DNA from: an uncultured Lachnospiraceae bacterium
GTDB taxonomy: Bacteria > Bacillota > Clostridia > Lachnospirales > Lachnospiraceae
Direction of reading: 5' to 3'
NCBI GenBank assembly: GCA_910586315.1
Contig: CAJUIP010000005.1
Location: forward strand, 55,713 to 119,712
Length of the DNA: 64,000 nucleotides
The position numbers and the translations under genes were made by a program. Position 1 is the stretch's first letter. The number at the start of each line of letters is the position of its first letter. The notes under the pieces were generated by a model that saw only the letters and a list, made by a program, of their open reading frames with translations, had not been told where the DNA came from and did no database searches. This document shows positions 7,296 through 15,184 of the stretch, one piece after another.

Positions 7296-8216
7296 ATGAA
7301 GAATACGTCCCTTGTTATTATGGCAGCCGGAATTGGAAGCCGGTTTGGCGGCGGAATTAAGCAGTTGGAGCCGGTTGGCCCCGGCGGAGAAATCATTATG
7401 GATTACTCCATTCACGATGCGTTGGAGGCGGGGTTTAACAAGATTATTTTTATCATCAGAAAGGATCTGGAAAAGGACTTTAAGGAAATTATCGGAAACA
7501 GGATTGAGAAAATCGCTCCCGTGGAGTATGTCTTTCAGGAAATGAATGATCTTCCAGAGGGATTTTCCGTTCCTGAGGGGAGAAAAAAGCCCTGGGGGAC
7601 CGGTCAGGCTGTGCTGGCTGCCAGGCACGTGATTCATGAACCGTTTTTAGTAATCAATGCCGATGATTATTATGGAAAAGAGGGATTTAAGAAAATCCAT
7701 GAGTATATGGTAAATGAAATGGAAGAAGACGGCGACGGATACGACATGTGCATGGCCGGGTTTATTCTGTCCAACACCCTCAGCGAAAACGGCGGAGTGA
7801 CCCGCGGCGTATGTACGGTAAATGAGAATGGATATCTGGAAAAGGTGACGGAAACCTATGATATTTACCGGGATGGCAATGGGATGCATGCAAAGGACAA
7901 CGAGGGGAATCCGGCCCAGGTGAAGGCGGAGCAGCACGTTTCCATGAATATGTTCGGACTTCCGGCTAAATTTTTAAAGGAACTGGAAAAGGGCTTCCCG
8001 GAGTTTCTGGCGGGGGTGAAGGAGGGCGATCTGAAGGCCGAATACCTGCTGCCATCCATTATTGATCAGTGTATCCGCGAAAAAAAAGGAACTGTCCGGG
8101 TGCTGGAGACAAAAGATAAGTGGTTTGGAGTTACCTATAAAGAAGATAAGCCAGCTGTGGTGGCTTCTGTCCGCCGGCTGGTGGATCAGGGTATTTATCC
8201 GGAAAAACTGTTTTAA
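7296..8216 (+). CDS. Nucleotidyltransferase family protein (sugar-phosphate NTP transferase type)
   Basis: The protein has 306 residues from the ATG at 7296, which follows AGGAGG; longer in-frame starts would overlap the promoter. The N-terminus VIMAAGIGSRFGGGIKQLEP is the nucleotide-binding loop of the GT-A-like NTP_transferase fold. PFLVINADDYYG supplies the metal-binding aspartates. Such enzymes make NDP-sugars or other nucleotidyl-activated compounds from NTP and a phosphorylated substrate. The classical UTP-glucose-1-phosphate (GalU) or RmlA signatures are not complete. This short single-domain form is common next to unrelated genes in Clostridia and its substrate is unknown. It stands as a single-gene unit between two intergenic regions. 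Confidence 0.8.
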   Translation: MKNTSLVIMAAGIGSRFGGGIKQLEPVGPGGEIIMDYSIHDALEAGFNKIIFIIRKDLEKDFKEIIGNRIEKIAPVEYVFQEMNDLPEGFSVPEGRKKPWGTGQAVLAARHVIHEPFLVINADDYYGKEGFKKIHEYMVNEMEEDGDGYDMCMAGFILSNTLSENGGVTRGVCTVNENGYLEKVTETYDIYRDGNGMHAKDNEGNPAQVKAEQHVSMNMFGLPAKFLKELEKGFPEFLAGVKEGDLKAEYLLPSIIDQCIREKKGTVRVLETKDKWFGVTYKEDKPAVVASVRRLVDQGIYPEKLF

Positions 8217-8347
8217 GGAGTAAGCAGGATATGCTAATATAACCCGCCTTAAATGTACTGAGCTGTTACGAGACAGGCAGCTTCCCGCCCTTTTCTGCAT
8301 ATCATAACCCTGAAAGGGATTGACAGGAAAAGGAAGGGAAGCTTTTT

Positions 8348-8719
8348 ATGGAAACGATTTACCACGGGTATCCGCAGACGCTGGAATTAAAGCCATATAT
8401 GGTTTACAGGAAAGAGGAGAAGAGTCCACAGCCGGAGGGATATGACAGGGTGAGGCGGCAGGCGGAATCAGAGTATTTTAAAGGGCTCTATCCCCTGGCT
8501 GTGAGACGGTGTCAAAGACTGGTGGAAGCCTGCTGCGACCGCCTGGATTATCCGGGAAGCCCTATTTATGACGAATATCCCGACAGGGAGGTTCTTTGCC
8601 GGCTGTGCGATGAGGTTCTGAAGAATGCCAGAGAACAGGGAATGGAAGAAAACAGGGATCTGATCCAGCTTCTGCTGCTTTATGAGATAAGCAGACGCCG
8701 GGAACAAAAGAGAGAATGA
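8348..8719 (+). CDS. Conserved-looking hypothetical protein, 123 residues
   Basis: It starts at an ATG with a purine-rich site (AAGGAAGGG) upstream and ends 51 bases before the next gene, suggesting an operon. The protein is charged, with no signal peptide or membrane segment. It has a cluster of cysteines (VEACCDRLDYPGSP, LCRLCDEVL) and a helical C-terminus (LIQLLLLYEISRRREQ). A CxxC pair is present, but there is no second pair to make a zinc ribbon. I do not recognise the family. Its position before the large membrane-anchored protein at 8771 hints at a partner role but proves nothing. Confidence 0.7.
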   Translation: METIYHGYPQTLELKPYMVYRKEEKSPQPEGYDRVRRQAESEYFKGLYPLAVRRCQRLVEACCDRLDYPGSPIYDEYPDREVLCRLCDEVLKNAREQGMEENRDLIQLLLLYEISRRREQKRE

Positions 8720-8770
8720 AATGCCGTATGAACGGCAATGATATACAGAAGAAACAGGAAAGAGGACAGA

Positions 8771-11245
8771 ATGAAAACCGGAAAGAGAATTGCAGTTTTA
8801 CTGTTGGTATTTATTGCCGCGGCAGTGGTTTACTTTATCTGGCCCTTGGGGCATAAAGAGGAAAACGGGGCCAATGCCACGTATACAGCCATGGGGGAGG
8901 CCGTCCTTCCGGTGGTTTATCCAACGGCGTTGGGATATGAGCTGTCGCCGCTATTTGGACAGCGGGAGGAAAAGGCTGTCACAGCGGCGCGTGACAGCCT
9001 TCTTGTGCTGCCGGAGGACAGGAGACTGGCCATCCGCATTGAGGAGGGAAGCAGAATAAAGGGACTGTGGTATGAAATCCGGAGCCTGGATATGGAACAT
9101 CTGGTGGAACGCACGGAGCTTACAGGCTGGACATTGGAAAATGGACAGATTCAAACAGAGCTCCCCATTCAGAATCTTCTGGGGAAAGAAACGGAATACC
9201 AGCTTGGGCTTTGTGCAGAGCTTTCTGATGGTACCGGAGTATGGTATTATGCCAGGATCATGGAAACGGATAATTCCCATGTGGCGGACATGCTGGCTCT
9301 GGCCCGGGAATTTTCAGAGAAAACCTTTCATTATGGGTCGGCCCAGGATTTGACCATGTATATGGAGTCCTCTCCCAGTGCAGATAATTCAAGCTTTGGG
9401 ACGGTGACTCTGAAAAACAGCTTTACCCAAATGACCTGGGGGAGTCTGGGAGTTGTGAGGAATGAACCGGTATACATGACCTTAAAGGAGCTTTCCGGAG
9501 ATCTGGCCAATATTCAGCTGAACTATTTTGTCAGTGAAAAGGATCAGGACAGTAAGGAAATCTATGAGGTGACAGAAAATTTCACAATGAAATGGGCTGT
9601 ACAGCGTATTTACATGATGGACTATGAGCGCAGGATGAACCAGATTTTTAACGGAGGCTCAGAAGTTTTCTCCGGAAAAAGGATTATCCTGGGAATCTCT
9701 GACAGTGAAGGAATTGCTTCCGTAAACAGCCCCGGGAACAAATATACGGCTTACGTGGTAAACCGTGAGCTTTGGATGTACGATGTTGCAGAGGGAAAAA
9801 ATATTCGGGTGTTTGCTTTTGGCGGCGCAGGCGCCAGTGATCTGCGGGCCAACGTGAGGCGCCATGGAGTGGAGATTTTGGAGCTGGATGACGAGGGAAA
9901 CCTGGATTTTCTTGTTTATGGCTATATGAACCGGGGAAACCATGAAGGGTATACGGGGATTACCTATAACCACTACAGTGTAAAAGACAATACTCTGGAG
10001 GAGCAGTTTTTTATTCCGGTTTCAGAACCCTATGAGGAGCTGGCCGCAGACATGGAGAAGCTGGCCCATAAAGGGGAAAACGAGATTTTATATCTCTATA
10101 TTGGAAATGCCGTTTACGGCATTGATTTAAAAAGTCATGAATATGTGGAGGTGGTTTCGGGACTGAATGCGGAAAGGTTTTCGGTGAGTTTAGATGGCTC
10201 CAGGCTTGCGTGGCAGGAAAATACGGGGGTCTATGACTCCAGAATGCTTCAGATCATGGATCTGAACAGTGGAGAGAGGACCCAGATCGGAGATGGGAAA
10301 ACGGATGCCTACCGGATTCTGGGATTTGTGGGAAACGACTGCATTTACGGAATTGGGGAATTCGGTGATTATGTCATGTCCAATGGGAGGATCATGGGCC
10401 AATATCTGAAGACGGTGGACATTGTGGATAAGAACATGAGGAGCGCCATGCATTACGAAAAACCCGGCAGCTACATCCGGAATGTACAGGTGGATGACAG
10501 CCGTATTCATATGAAACTCGTTCAGGAGAGAAACGGCGGATTTTTCGGGCCGGTTTTCGAAGATACCCTGGTTTGTAATGCGGAGGCGCTGCCGGGAAAA
10601 AGCGACAATATCGGTTGGTACGCTTCGGAAACGAAGGGGCGGGTGTATTTTGTCCAGTTGGCGAAAGAAATTGCTTCCGGGCAAAAAATAACGGCGGCAT
10701 CGCCTAAAAAGCTGGTACTGGAGGACAATAATCAAATAAAGCTGGAGATACCCCTGACCGGAACAGGGATGGAATTTTATGCATATGGCCGGGGACGGCT
10801 TTTGGGAAGCTTTGCGGACTTTTCGGATGCCGCCCATGCTGCGTACGATTGCATGGGATTTGTGACTGTGGGAAGAAATCAGGTAATCTGGGTCAGAGCT
10901 AACCGTGCCAGTACCAATTACATCAGGGACATATCGACCGCCGGTCGCCGGCTGGAGAGATACCGTAGCGTGTTCACGGGGGAAAGTGTTCTGGAAGAGG
11001 AGAATATTCTTCTGGATGCTTCCGGCGCTTCGCTAAATCAGATTCTCTATTTTGTGGGTCAGAATATACCTGTATTGGTTTACACAGGGGAAGGCAGTTT
11101 TTTATATCTGACCGGATATGATCAGGGCCATGTGCGGATATTTAATCCGGATATGGGCCAGACGGAGACTCTCGCAATGGACAGCGCGGCAGAGGAATTT
11201 GAGAGGCTTGGAAATGATTTCATCTGCTGTGTCCCGGTAAAATAG
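8771..11245 (+). CDS. Large membrane-anchored extracytoplasmic protein, propeller-like with degenerate C39-like C-terminus
   Basis: The protein has 824 residues from the ATG at 8771, which follows AGGAAAGAGGA; the upstream ATG at 8738 has no ribosome site. MKTGKR plus a hydrophobic stretch (IAVLLLVFIAAAVVYFIWPL) forms a signal anchor. Hence most of the protein is outside the membrane. A beta-rich N-terminal part is followed by repeated segments of the WD/propeller type, such as RFSVSLDGSRLAWQENTG and RMLQIMDLNSGERTQI. The last 80 residues (LNQILYFVGQNIPVLVYT, YLTGYDQGHVRIFNPDMGQ) resemble the second half of C39-like papain-fold peptidases. The catalytic Cys and His are not in place, so it would be a pseudo-enzyme. 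Function is unknown. Confidence 0.8.
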   Translation: MKTGKRIAVLLLVFIAAAVVYFIWPLGHKEENGANATYTAMGEAVLPVVYPTALGYELSPLFGQREEKAVTAARDSLLVLPEDRRLAIRIEEGSRIKGLWYEIRSLDMEHLVERTELTGWTLENGQIQTELPIQNLLGKETEYQLGLCAELSDGTGVWYYARIMETDNSHVADMLALAREFSEKTFHYGSAQDLTMYMESSPSADNSSFGTVTLKNSFTQMTWGSLGVVRNEPVYMTLKELSGDLANIQLNYFVSEKDQDSKEIYEVTENFTMKWAVQRIYMMDYERRMNQIFNGGSEVFSGKRIILGISDSEGIASVNSPGNKYTAYVVNRELWMYDVAEGKNIRVFAFGGAGASDLRANVRRHGVEILELDDEGNLDFLVYGYMNRGNHEGYTGITYNHYSVKDNTLEEQFFIPVSEPYEELAADMEKLAHKGENEILYLYIGNAVYGIDLKSHEYVEVVSGLNAERFSVSLDGSRLAWQENTGVYDSRMLQIMDLNSGERTQIGDGKTDAYRILGFVGNDCIYGIGEFGDYVMSNGRIMGQYLKTVDIVDKNMRSAMHYEKPGSYIRNVQVDDSRIHMKLVQERNGGFFGPVFEDTLVCNAEALPGKSDNIGWYASETKGRVYFVQLAKEIASGQKITAASPKKLVLEDNNQIKLEIPLTGTGMEFYAYGRGRLLGSFADFSDAAHAAYDCMGFVTVGRNQVIWVRANRASTNYIRDISTAGRRLERYRSVFTGESVLEEENILLDASGASLNQILYFVGQNIPVLVYTGEGSFLYLTGYDQGHVRIFNPDMGQTETLAMDSAAEEFERLGNDFICCVPVK

Positions 11246-11280
11246 TCATAATAGTCCCGGTAAAAATAAAAAAACCGTGC

Positions 11281-11308
11281 TTTACAAATTCGCAATGTAT
11301 GCTATAAT
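11281..11308 (+). promoter_or_regulatory. Predicted promoter of murA
   Basis: TTTACA (11281-11286), a 16-base spacer and TATAAT (11303-11308), about 80 bases before the murA ATG. Confidence 0.55.
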
Positions 11309-11390
11309 TTATTCGTTGAAGAATCTAAATTTTGGAAATACGGGTCGTTTCCCGGAAGGGGAATCGGCATGACAGATATAGAGGTGCGGA

Positions 11391-12683
11391 ATGGAACAGT
11401 ATATTATGAAGGGCGGCAATCCCCTTGTTGGCGAGGTTACCATAAGCGGCGCCAAAAATGCGGCCCTGGGAATCCTGGCGGCGTCGATCATGACAGATGA
11501 AGATGTCATTGTGGAAAACCTGCCGGATGTGAGTGATATCAATGTGCTGATTGACGCGATCAGACATCTTGGTGCCCGCGTCGAAAGACTGGATCGTCAT
11601 ACAGTAAAAATTAACGCAAGGGATATCCATGCTGTGACTGTGGAAGACGAGCATATGCGTAAAATTCGTGCGTCCTATTATTTTATCGGCGCATTGCTTG
11701 GAAAATATAAAAGTGCGGAGGTGCCGCTTCCAGGCGGCTGTACCATTGGCAGCCGTCCAATTGACCAGCATTTAAAAGGCTTTCGGGCGCTGGGCTCTGA
11801 TGTGTCAATTGTTCGCGGTGCGGTGATTGCCCATGCCATCGACCTGGTAGCCAGCCATATCTATCTGGATGTGGTTTCTGTGGGCGCTACCATCAATATT
11901 ATGATGGCCGCCACCATGGCCGAGGGAGAGACCATCCTGGAAAACGTGGCGAAAGAGCCCCATGTGGTGGATGTGGCAAACTTTTTGAACAGTATGGGGG
12001 CCAATATTAAGGGAGCGGGAACTGATGTGATTCGTATTCGCGGCGTGAGACAGCTTCACGGAACCGTGTATTCCATCATTCCTGATCAGATTGAGGCAGG
12101 AACCTTTATGTGCGCCGCCGCGGTGACCCGCGGAGACATTACTGTGAAAAATGTAATTCCCAAACACCTGGAGGCGATTTCTGCAAAGCTTATTGAAATG
12201 GGCTGTGAGGTAGTGGAATTTGATGAAGAAATTCGTGTTCTGGGAAAACCCAGACAGCGTCATATGAACTTTAAAACGCTTCCTTATCCAGGCTTTCCTA
12301 CAGATATGCAGCCACAGATGACAGTGGCCCTGGCCCTGGCAGAGGGGACCAGTGTGGTGACAGAAAGCATTTTCGAGAACCGGTTTAAATATGTGGGTGA
12401 ATTGTCCCGCATGGGGGCCAATATAAAGGTAGAGGGCTCTGTGGCCATTGTAGACGGCGTGAGCCTGTTGACGGGAGCCCAGGTGGTGGCTCCTGATTTG
12501 CGGGCAGGTGCTGCCCTTGTGCTGGCAGGACTGGCGGCGGAGGGCTGTACGGTAGTGGAGGAGATCGGCTATATTGAGCGCGGTTATGAGAACTTTGAGG
12601 AGAAATTACGTTCTCTTGGCGCTAATATTGAGCGGGTGGACTCCGAAAAAGAGGCCCGGAAGTTCCAGTTTCGCGTGGGATGA
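11391..12683 (+). CDS. murA: UDP-N-acetylglucosamine 1-carboxyvinyltransferase
   Basis: MurA moves enolpyruvate from PEP to UDP-GlcNAc, the first committed step of peptidoglycan synthesis in the cytosol. The 430 residues match the usual length (about 420-435). The substrate Lys22 is in SGAKNAALG. The catalytic loop PLPGGCTIGSRPIDQH has Cys117, the residue alkylated by fosfomycin, so the enzyme is expected to be fosfomycin-sensitive. Later blocks PGFPTDMQPQ and DLRAGAALVLAGL are typical of the family. Clostridia often have two murA paralogues and the sequence alone does not say which this is. It is probably a single-gene unit with its own promoter. A hairpin repeat begins right at its stop codon. 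Confidence 0.96.
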   Translation: MEQYIMKGGNPLVGEVTISGAKNAALGILAASIMTDEDVIVENLPDVSDINVLIDAIRHLGARVERLDRHTVKINARDIHAVTVEDEHMRKIRASYYFIGALLGKYKSAEVPLPGGCTIGSRPIDQHLKGFRALGSDVSIVRGAVIAHAIDLVASHIYLDVVSVGATINIMMAATMAEGETILENVAKEPHVVDVANFLNSMGANIKGAGTDVIRIRGVRQLHGTVYSIIPDQIEAGTFMCAAAVTRGDITVKNVIPKHLEAISAKLIEMGCEVVEFDEEIRVLGKPRQRHMNFKTLPYPGFPTDMQPQMTVALALAEGTSVVTESIFENRFKYVGELSRMGANIKVEGSVAIVDGVSLLTGAQVVAPDLRAGAALVLAGLAAEGCTVVEEIGYIERGYENFEEKLRSLGANIERVDSEKEARKFQFRVG

Positions 12684-12847
12684 AGCTTCGCAAGATGTAG
12701 CAGTTCAGCCTTGCATCTTCTTGCCCGCGTGCCGCGGACAAGAAGCATGAGGCGTCCGCCTTATGAAGCTTCCAAGTGAGAAATGCTTATGAAAACAAGT
12801 TTTCAACACATTTTTCACTTGGAAGCTTCGCAAGGCTGAACTGTTAC
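12682..12847. repeat. Composite hairpin repeat element (family 1, full-size copy)
   Basis: The outer arms GTAGCAGTTCAGCCTTGC (12697-12714) and GCAAGGCTGAACTGTTAC (12830-12847) are inverted with 17 of 18 matches. Inside, 21-base arms at 12765-12785 and 12809-12829 are inverted with 20 of 21 matches and a 23-base loop. A third, smaller inverted pair (CTTCTTG...CAAGAAG) lies at about 12718-12750. GAAGCTTCGCAAG also occurs as a direct repeat at both ends (12682, 12822). This resembles a non-coding REP or MITE-like element that begins at the murA stop codon. Confidence 0.7.
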
Positions 12848-12856
12848 AAAAAACTA

Positions 12857-12885
12857 TTGACTTTTGGGCTGAAATCGGCTAATAT
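12857..12885 (+). promoter_or_regulatory. Promoter of the SAM riboswitch-metK leader
   Basis: TTGACT (12857-12862), a 17-base spacer and TAATAT (12880-12885), directly upstream of the riboswitch. It begins ten bases after the family 1 repeat ends. Confidence 0.7.
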
Positions 12886-12951
12886 ACTGCCTGTAAGATA
12901 ATTGTTCAGAACAGTTATCTTGATAACAATAAAAGAGAGAGTTCGCAATAT

Positions 12952-13070
12952 CCCTTATTCAGAGTGATGGAGGTACATAGGACCTGTGAAGTCACGGCAA
13001 CCCCTGTTAATCGCGGCAAGCGAGAAGGCAGGAAGGTGCCAACCTGAGCGAGAAATCGAGCAATAAGAGG
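12952..13070 (+). promoter_or_regulatory. SAM-I (S-box) riboswitch
   Basis: The S-box core is readable in order: CTTATTCAGAG, GATGGAGG, GACCTGTGAAGTCACGGCAACC, then AAGGTGCCAACCTGAGCG and the closing AATAAGAG that pairs back with CTTATT (P1). S-adenosylmethionine binding stabilises this fold and favours the downstream terminator. That shuts off metK, whose product makes SAM. A terminator hairpin follows at 13093. metK begins only about 310 bases after the riboswitch because a MITE lies in between. Confidence 0.93.
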
Positions 13071-13092
13071 ATTTGATGAAGTATGTTTTATC

Positions 13093-13126
13093 AAGTCCGC
13101 TTAGAGAATCCTTGGCGGACTTTTTC
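13093..13126 (+). terminator. Riboswitch-controlled intrinsic terminator
   Basis: AAGTCCGC (13093-13100) pairs with GCGGACTT (13115-13122), followed by a T-rich run (TTTTTCTTT). This is the expression platform expected for an S-box riboswitch. Confidence 0.85.
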
Positions 13127-13189
13127 TTTGCGTAAATGCTAAAACGAGCTGAAAACAGGAGACGGCATGAGGCTCGTGCTAGTACACTA

Positions 13190-13349
13190 GTGTACTGTCT
13201 ACATTATATTCAGCCAAACCTCCTTGTCTACTCGCCCATCTGCTGCGTTGGATTTTCTAGCCGTAGCCACCGCTACGCCGTCAAAAATCCGCCTTGCAGA
13301 TGAACGACTATCCTGCGGAGTTTAGCCAGATATAATGTAGCCAGTACAC
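13190..13349. mobile_element. 160-bp MITE-like palindromic element in the metK leader
   Basis: The terminal inverted repeats GTGTACTGTCTACATTATAT (13190-13209) and ATATAATGTAGCCAGTACAC (13330-13349) match in 19 of 20 positions. A TA dinucleotide flanks both ends, as expected for an IS630/Tc1-mariner-type target duplication. Internal pairs (CATCTGC...GCAGATG, GGATTTT...AAAATCC, GTAGC...GCTAC) make almost the whole element one large imperfect hairpin. There is no coding capacity. It lies between the riboswitch terminator and metK, ending 28 bases before the metK ATG. Confidence 0.75.
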
Positions 13350-13377
13350 TACCTTGCGGAACAAGAAAGGAGAAAAA

Positions 13378-14565
13378 ATGGAAAAGAGACTTTTTACATC
13401 TGAGTCTGTAACAGAGGGACATCCGGATAAAATGTGTGATGCGATTTCGGATGCAATTTTGGATGCACTGATGGAGCGGGATCCCATGAGCCGGGTTGCC
13501 TGCGAGACCTGCGCCACCACAGGTCTTGTGATGGTTATGGGAGAAATTACCACAAAGGCTTATGTGGACATCCAGAAAATCGTCCGTGAAACTGTTCGGG
13601 GAATTGGATATGACAGGGCAAAGTATGGCTTTGACTGCGATACCTGTGGGGTAATCGTGGCCATCGACGAGCAGTCCACAGATATTGCCATGGGTGTCAA
13701 CAAAGCCTTGGAGGCCAGAGAGAACTCCATGACTGAGGATGAGCTTGAGGCCATCGGCGCCGGAGATCAGGGGATGATGTTCGGCTTTGCAAGCAATGAG
13801 ACCGAGGAATACATGCCTTATCCCATTGCTTTGGCCCATAAGCTGGCAAGACAGCTCACAAAGGTAAGAAAGGACGGAACTCTTCCTTATTTGAGACCGG
13901 ACGGAAAGACCCAGGTGACTGTGGAATATGACGAAAACGGAAAGCCATACCGCTTGGATGCAGTGGTGCTGTCCACGCAGCACGATGAGGCTGTGACGCA
14001 GGAAAAGATCCATGAGGACATAAAGAAATATGTGTTTGATGTGATTCTTCCGAAGGAGATGGTGGATGAGAATACCAAATTCTTTATCAACCCCACAGGA
14101 CGTTTTGTGATCGGTGGTCCTCACGGGGACAGCGGCCTCACAGGAAGAAAGATCATTGTGGATACTTATGGCGGATATGCCCGCCATGGCGGCGGCGCGT
14201 TCTCCGGAAAGGACTGCACCAAAGTAGATCGTTCTGCGGCCTATGCGGCAAGATATGTGGCCAAAAACATTGTGGCAGCAGGTCTGGCAGATAAGTGTGA
14301 GGTCCAGCTTTCTTATGCTATCGGAGTGGCTCATCCCACGTCCATCGAAGTGGATACTTTTAAAACCGGAAAGGTATCTGACGAAAGGCTGGTGGAAATT
14401 ATCCGCGAAAACTTTGATTTGCGTCCGGCTGGAATTATCCGGATGCTGGACCTTCGCAGGCCTATTTATAAACAGACGGCCGCTTACGGGCATTTTGGCC
14501 GCACCGATTTGGATCTTCCGTGGGAGAAGCTCGACAAGGCGGAAGTACTGAAGAAATATTTATAA
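13378..14565 (+). CDS. metK: S-adenosylmethionine synthetase
   Basis: MetK makes SAM from methionine and ATP. The protein has 395 residues from the ATG at 13378, preceded by AAGAAAGGAG; an upstream in-frame TTG has no ribosome site. Family blocks include FTSESVTEGHPDKMCDAISD, GAGDQGMMFGFA (ATP-binding), GGPHGDSGLTGRKIIVDTYG and GGGAFSGKDCTKVDRS. All expected methionine, ATP and metal residues appear intact. It is transcribed from the promoter at 12857 through the SAM-I riboswitch, giving feedback by its product. A lipoprotein gene follows 16 bases later and is probably co-transcribed. Confidence 0.97.
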   Translation: MEKRLFTSESVTEGHPDKMCDAISDAILDALMERDPMSRVACETCATTGLVMVMGEITTKAYVDIQKIVRETVRGIGYDRAKYGFDCDTCGVIVAIDEQSTDIAMGVNKALEARENSMTEDELEAIGAGDQGMMFGFASNETEEYMPYPIALAHKLARQLTKVRKDGTLPYLRPDGKTQVTVEYDENGKPYRLDAVVLSTQHDEAVTQEKIHEDIKKYVFDVILPKEMVDENTKFFINPTGRFVIGGPHGDSGLTGRKIIVDTYGGYARHGGGAFSGKDCTKVDRSAAYAARYVAKNIVAAGLADKCEVQLSYAIGVAHPTSIEVDTFKTGKVSDERLVEIIRENFDLRPAGIIRMLDLRRPIYKQTAAYGHFGRTDLDLPWEKLDKAEVLKKYL

Positions 14566-14581
14566 AGGGAGCCTTGCTGAC

Positions 14582-15079
14582 ATGAGAAGGATATGTTTAT
14601 TGCTTGCTCTGAGCGTAGTTCTTGGCATTTCAGGATGCGCCAAAGGGCAGGCTGCAAAAGAAACAGAAAAGGAAACAACGGCGAAAGAGGCAGAGGAGAC
14701 AGTTAAACGCAGGTTTGAAATATATTCTGCAGAAGACAGCAGCACCATTCTCGTCACCATTGAGGACCAGGAAATCGTAAATAAGTTAATGGACGATTCC
14801 GGGTGGACGGATGTTGAAAAAGCGCCGGAGGGTTTGGAGCCGGAATATGGAATCGTGGTATGGCAGGAGAAGAAGGTAAACTACAAGCAGCCTGAGGGTA
14901 CGGAACCGGAGTTCGAGATTATTGAGACCATCACAACCTTTAAAGATTCTGACTATATTGAAAAGGTATATTCCCAGGATGCGGTAAAAAACGCCATGCT
15001 GCCCGTCAGCGCTGTTGGATTTTACTATACTGTTCCGGAAGAGTTTTTTGAGCTTTTGCAGGATGTATTAAAACAGTAA
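14582..15079 (+). CDS. Small lipoprotein of unknown function
   Basis: The protein has 165 residues. The N-terminus has two arginines, a hydrophobic stretch and a lipobox (LGISGC), so signal peptidase II should cleave before Cys19. A Lys/Glu/Ala/Thr-rich linker (KETEKETTAKEAEE) follows. The remaining 120 residues are acidic and predicted to be mostly beta and helical with no family I recognise. The gene is 16 bases behind metK and is followed by a strong hairpin at 15139. Co-transcription with metK is likely but a related function is not implied. Confidence 0.8.
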   Translation: MRRICLLLALSVVLGISGCAKGQAAKETEKETTAKEAEETVKRRFEIYSAEDSSTILVTIEDQEIVNKLMDDSGWTDVEKAPEGLEPEYGIVVWQEKKVNYKQPEGTEPEFEIIETITTFKDSDYIEKVYSQDAVKNAMLPVSAVGFYYTVPEEFFELLQDVLKQ

Positions 15080-15138
15080 AAAGAGCAATGGAAGCGCAGT
15101 GGTCGCGAAAATTGCCGGGTAAGTAAGATAATCCTGAG

Positions 15139-15178
15139 CAGGGGCGGATATGGCTCGTATGAGCCATATCCGCCCCTG
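15139..15178. terminator. 18-bp perfect hairpin between convergent lipoprotein and hutI genes
   Basis: CAGGGGCGGATATGGCTC and its exact complement enclose the tetraloop GTAT. It sits between converging genes and probably stops both transcripts, although T-runs are short on both sides. Confidence 0.65.
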
Positions 15179-15184
15179 AAATTG

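Noticed and set aside
8217..8347. Possible riboswitch before the 123-residue gene
   Set aside because: A GATATGC/GCATATC pair brackets the region, but I could match no known riboswitch core. It may be a weak terminator or nothing.
13354..13377. Upstream TTG start for metK giving MRNKKGEK
   Set aside because: No ribosome site precedes it. AAGAAAGGAG is placed correctly for the ATG at 13378.
13273..14493. Long open frame opposite metK (406 codons, minus strand)
   Set aside because: It mirrors metK and has no recognisable motif or ribosome site. metK on the other strand is complete with all signatures.
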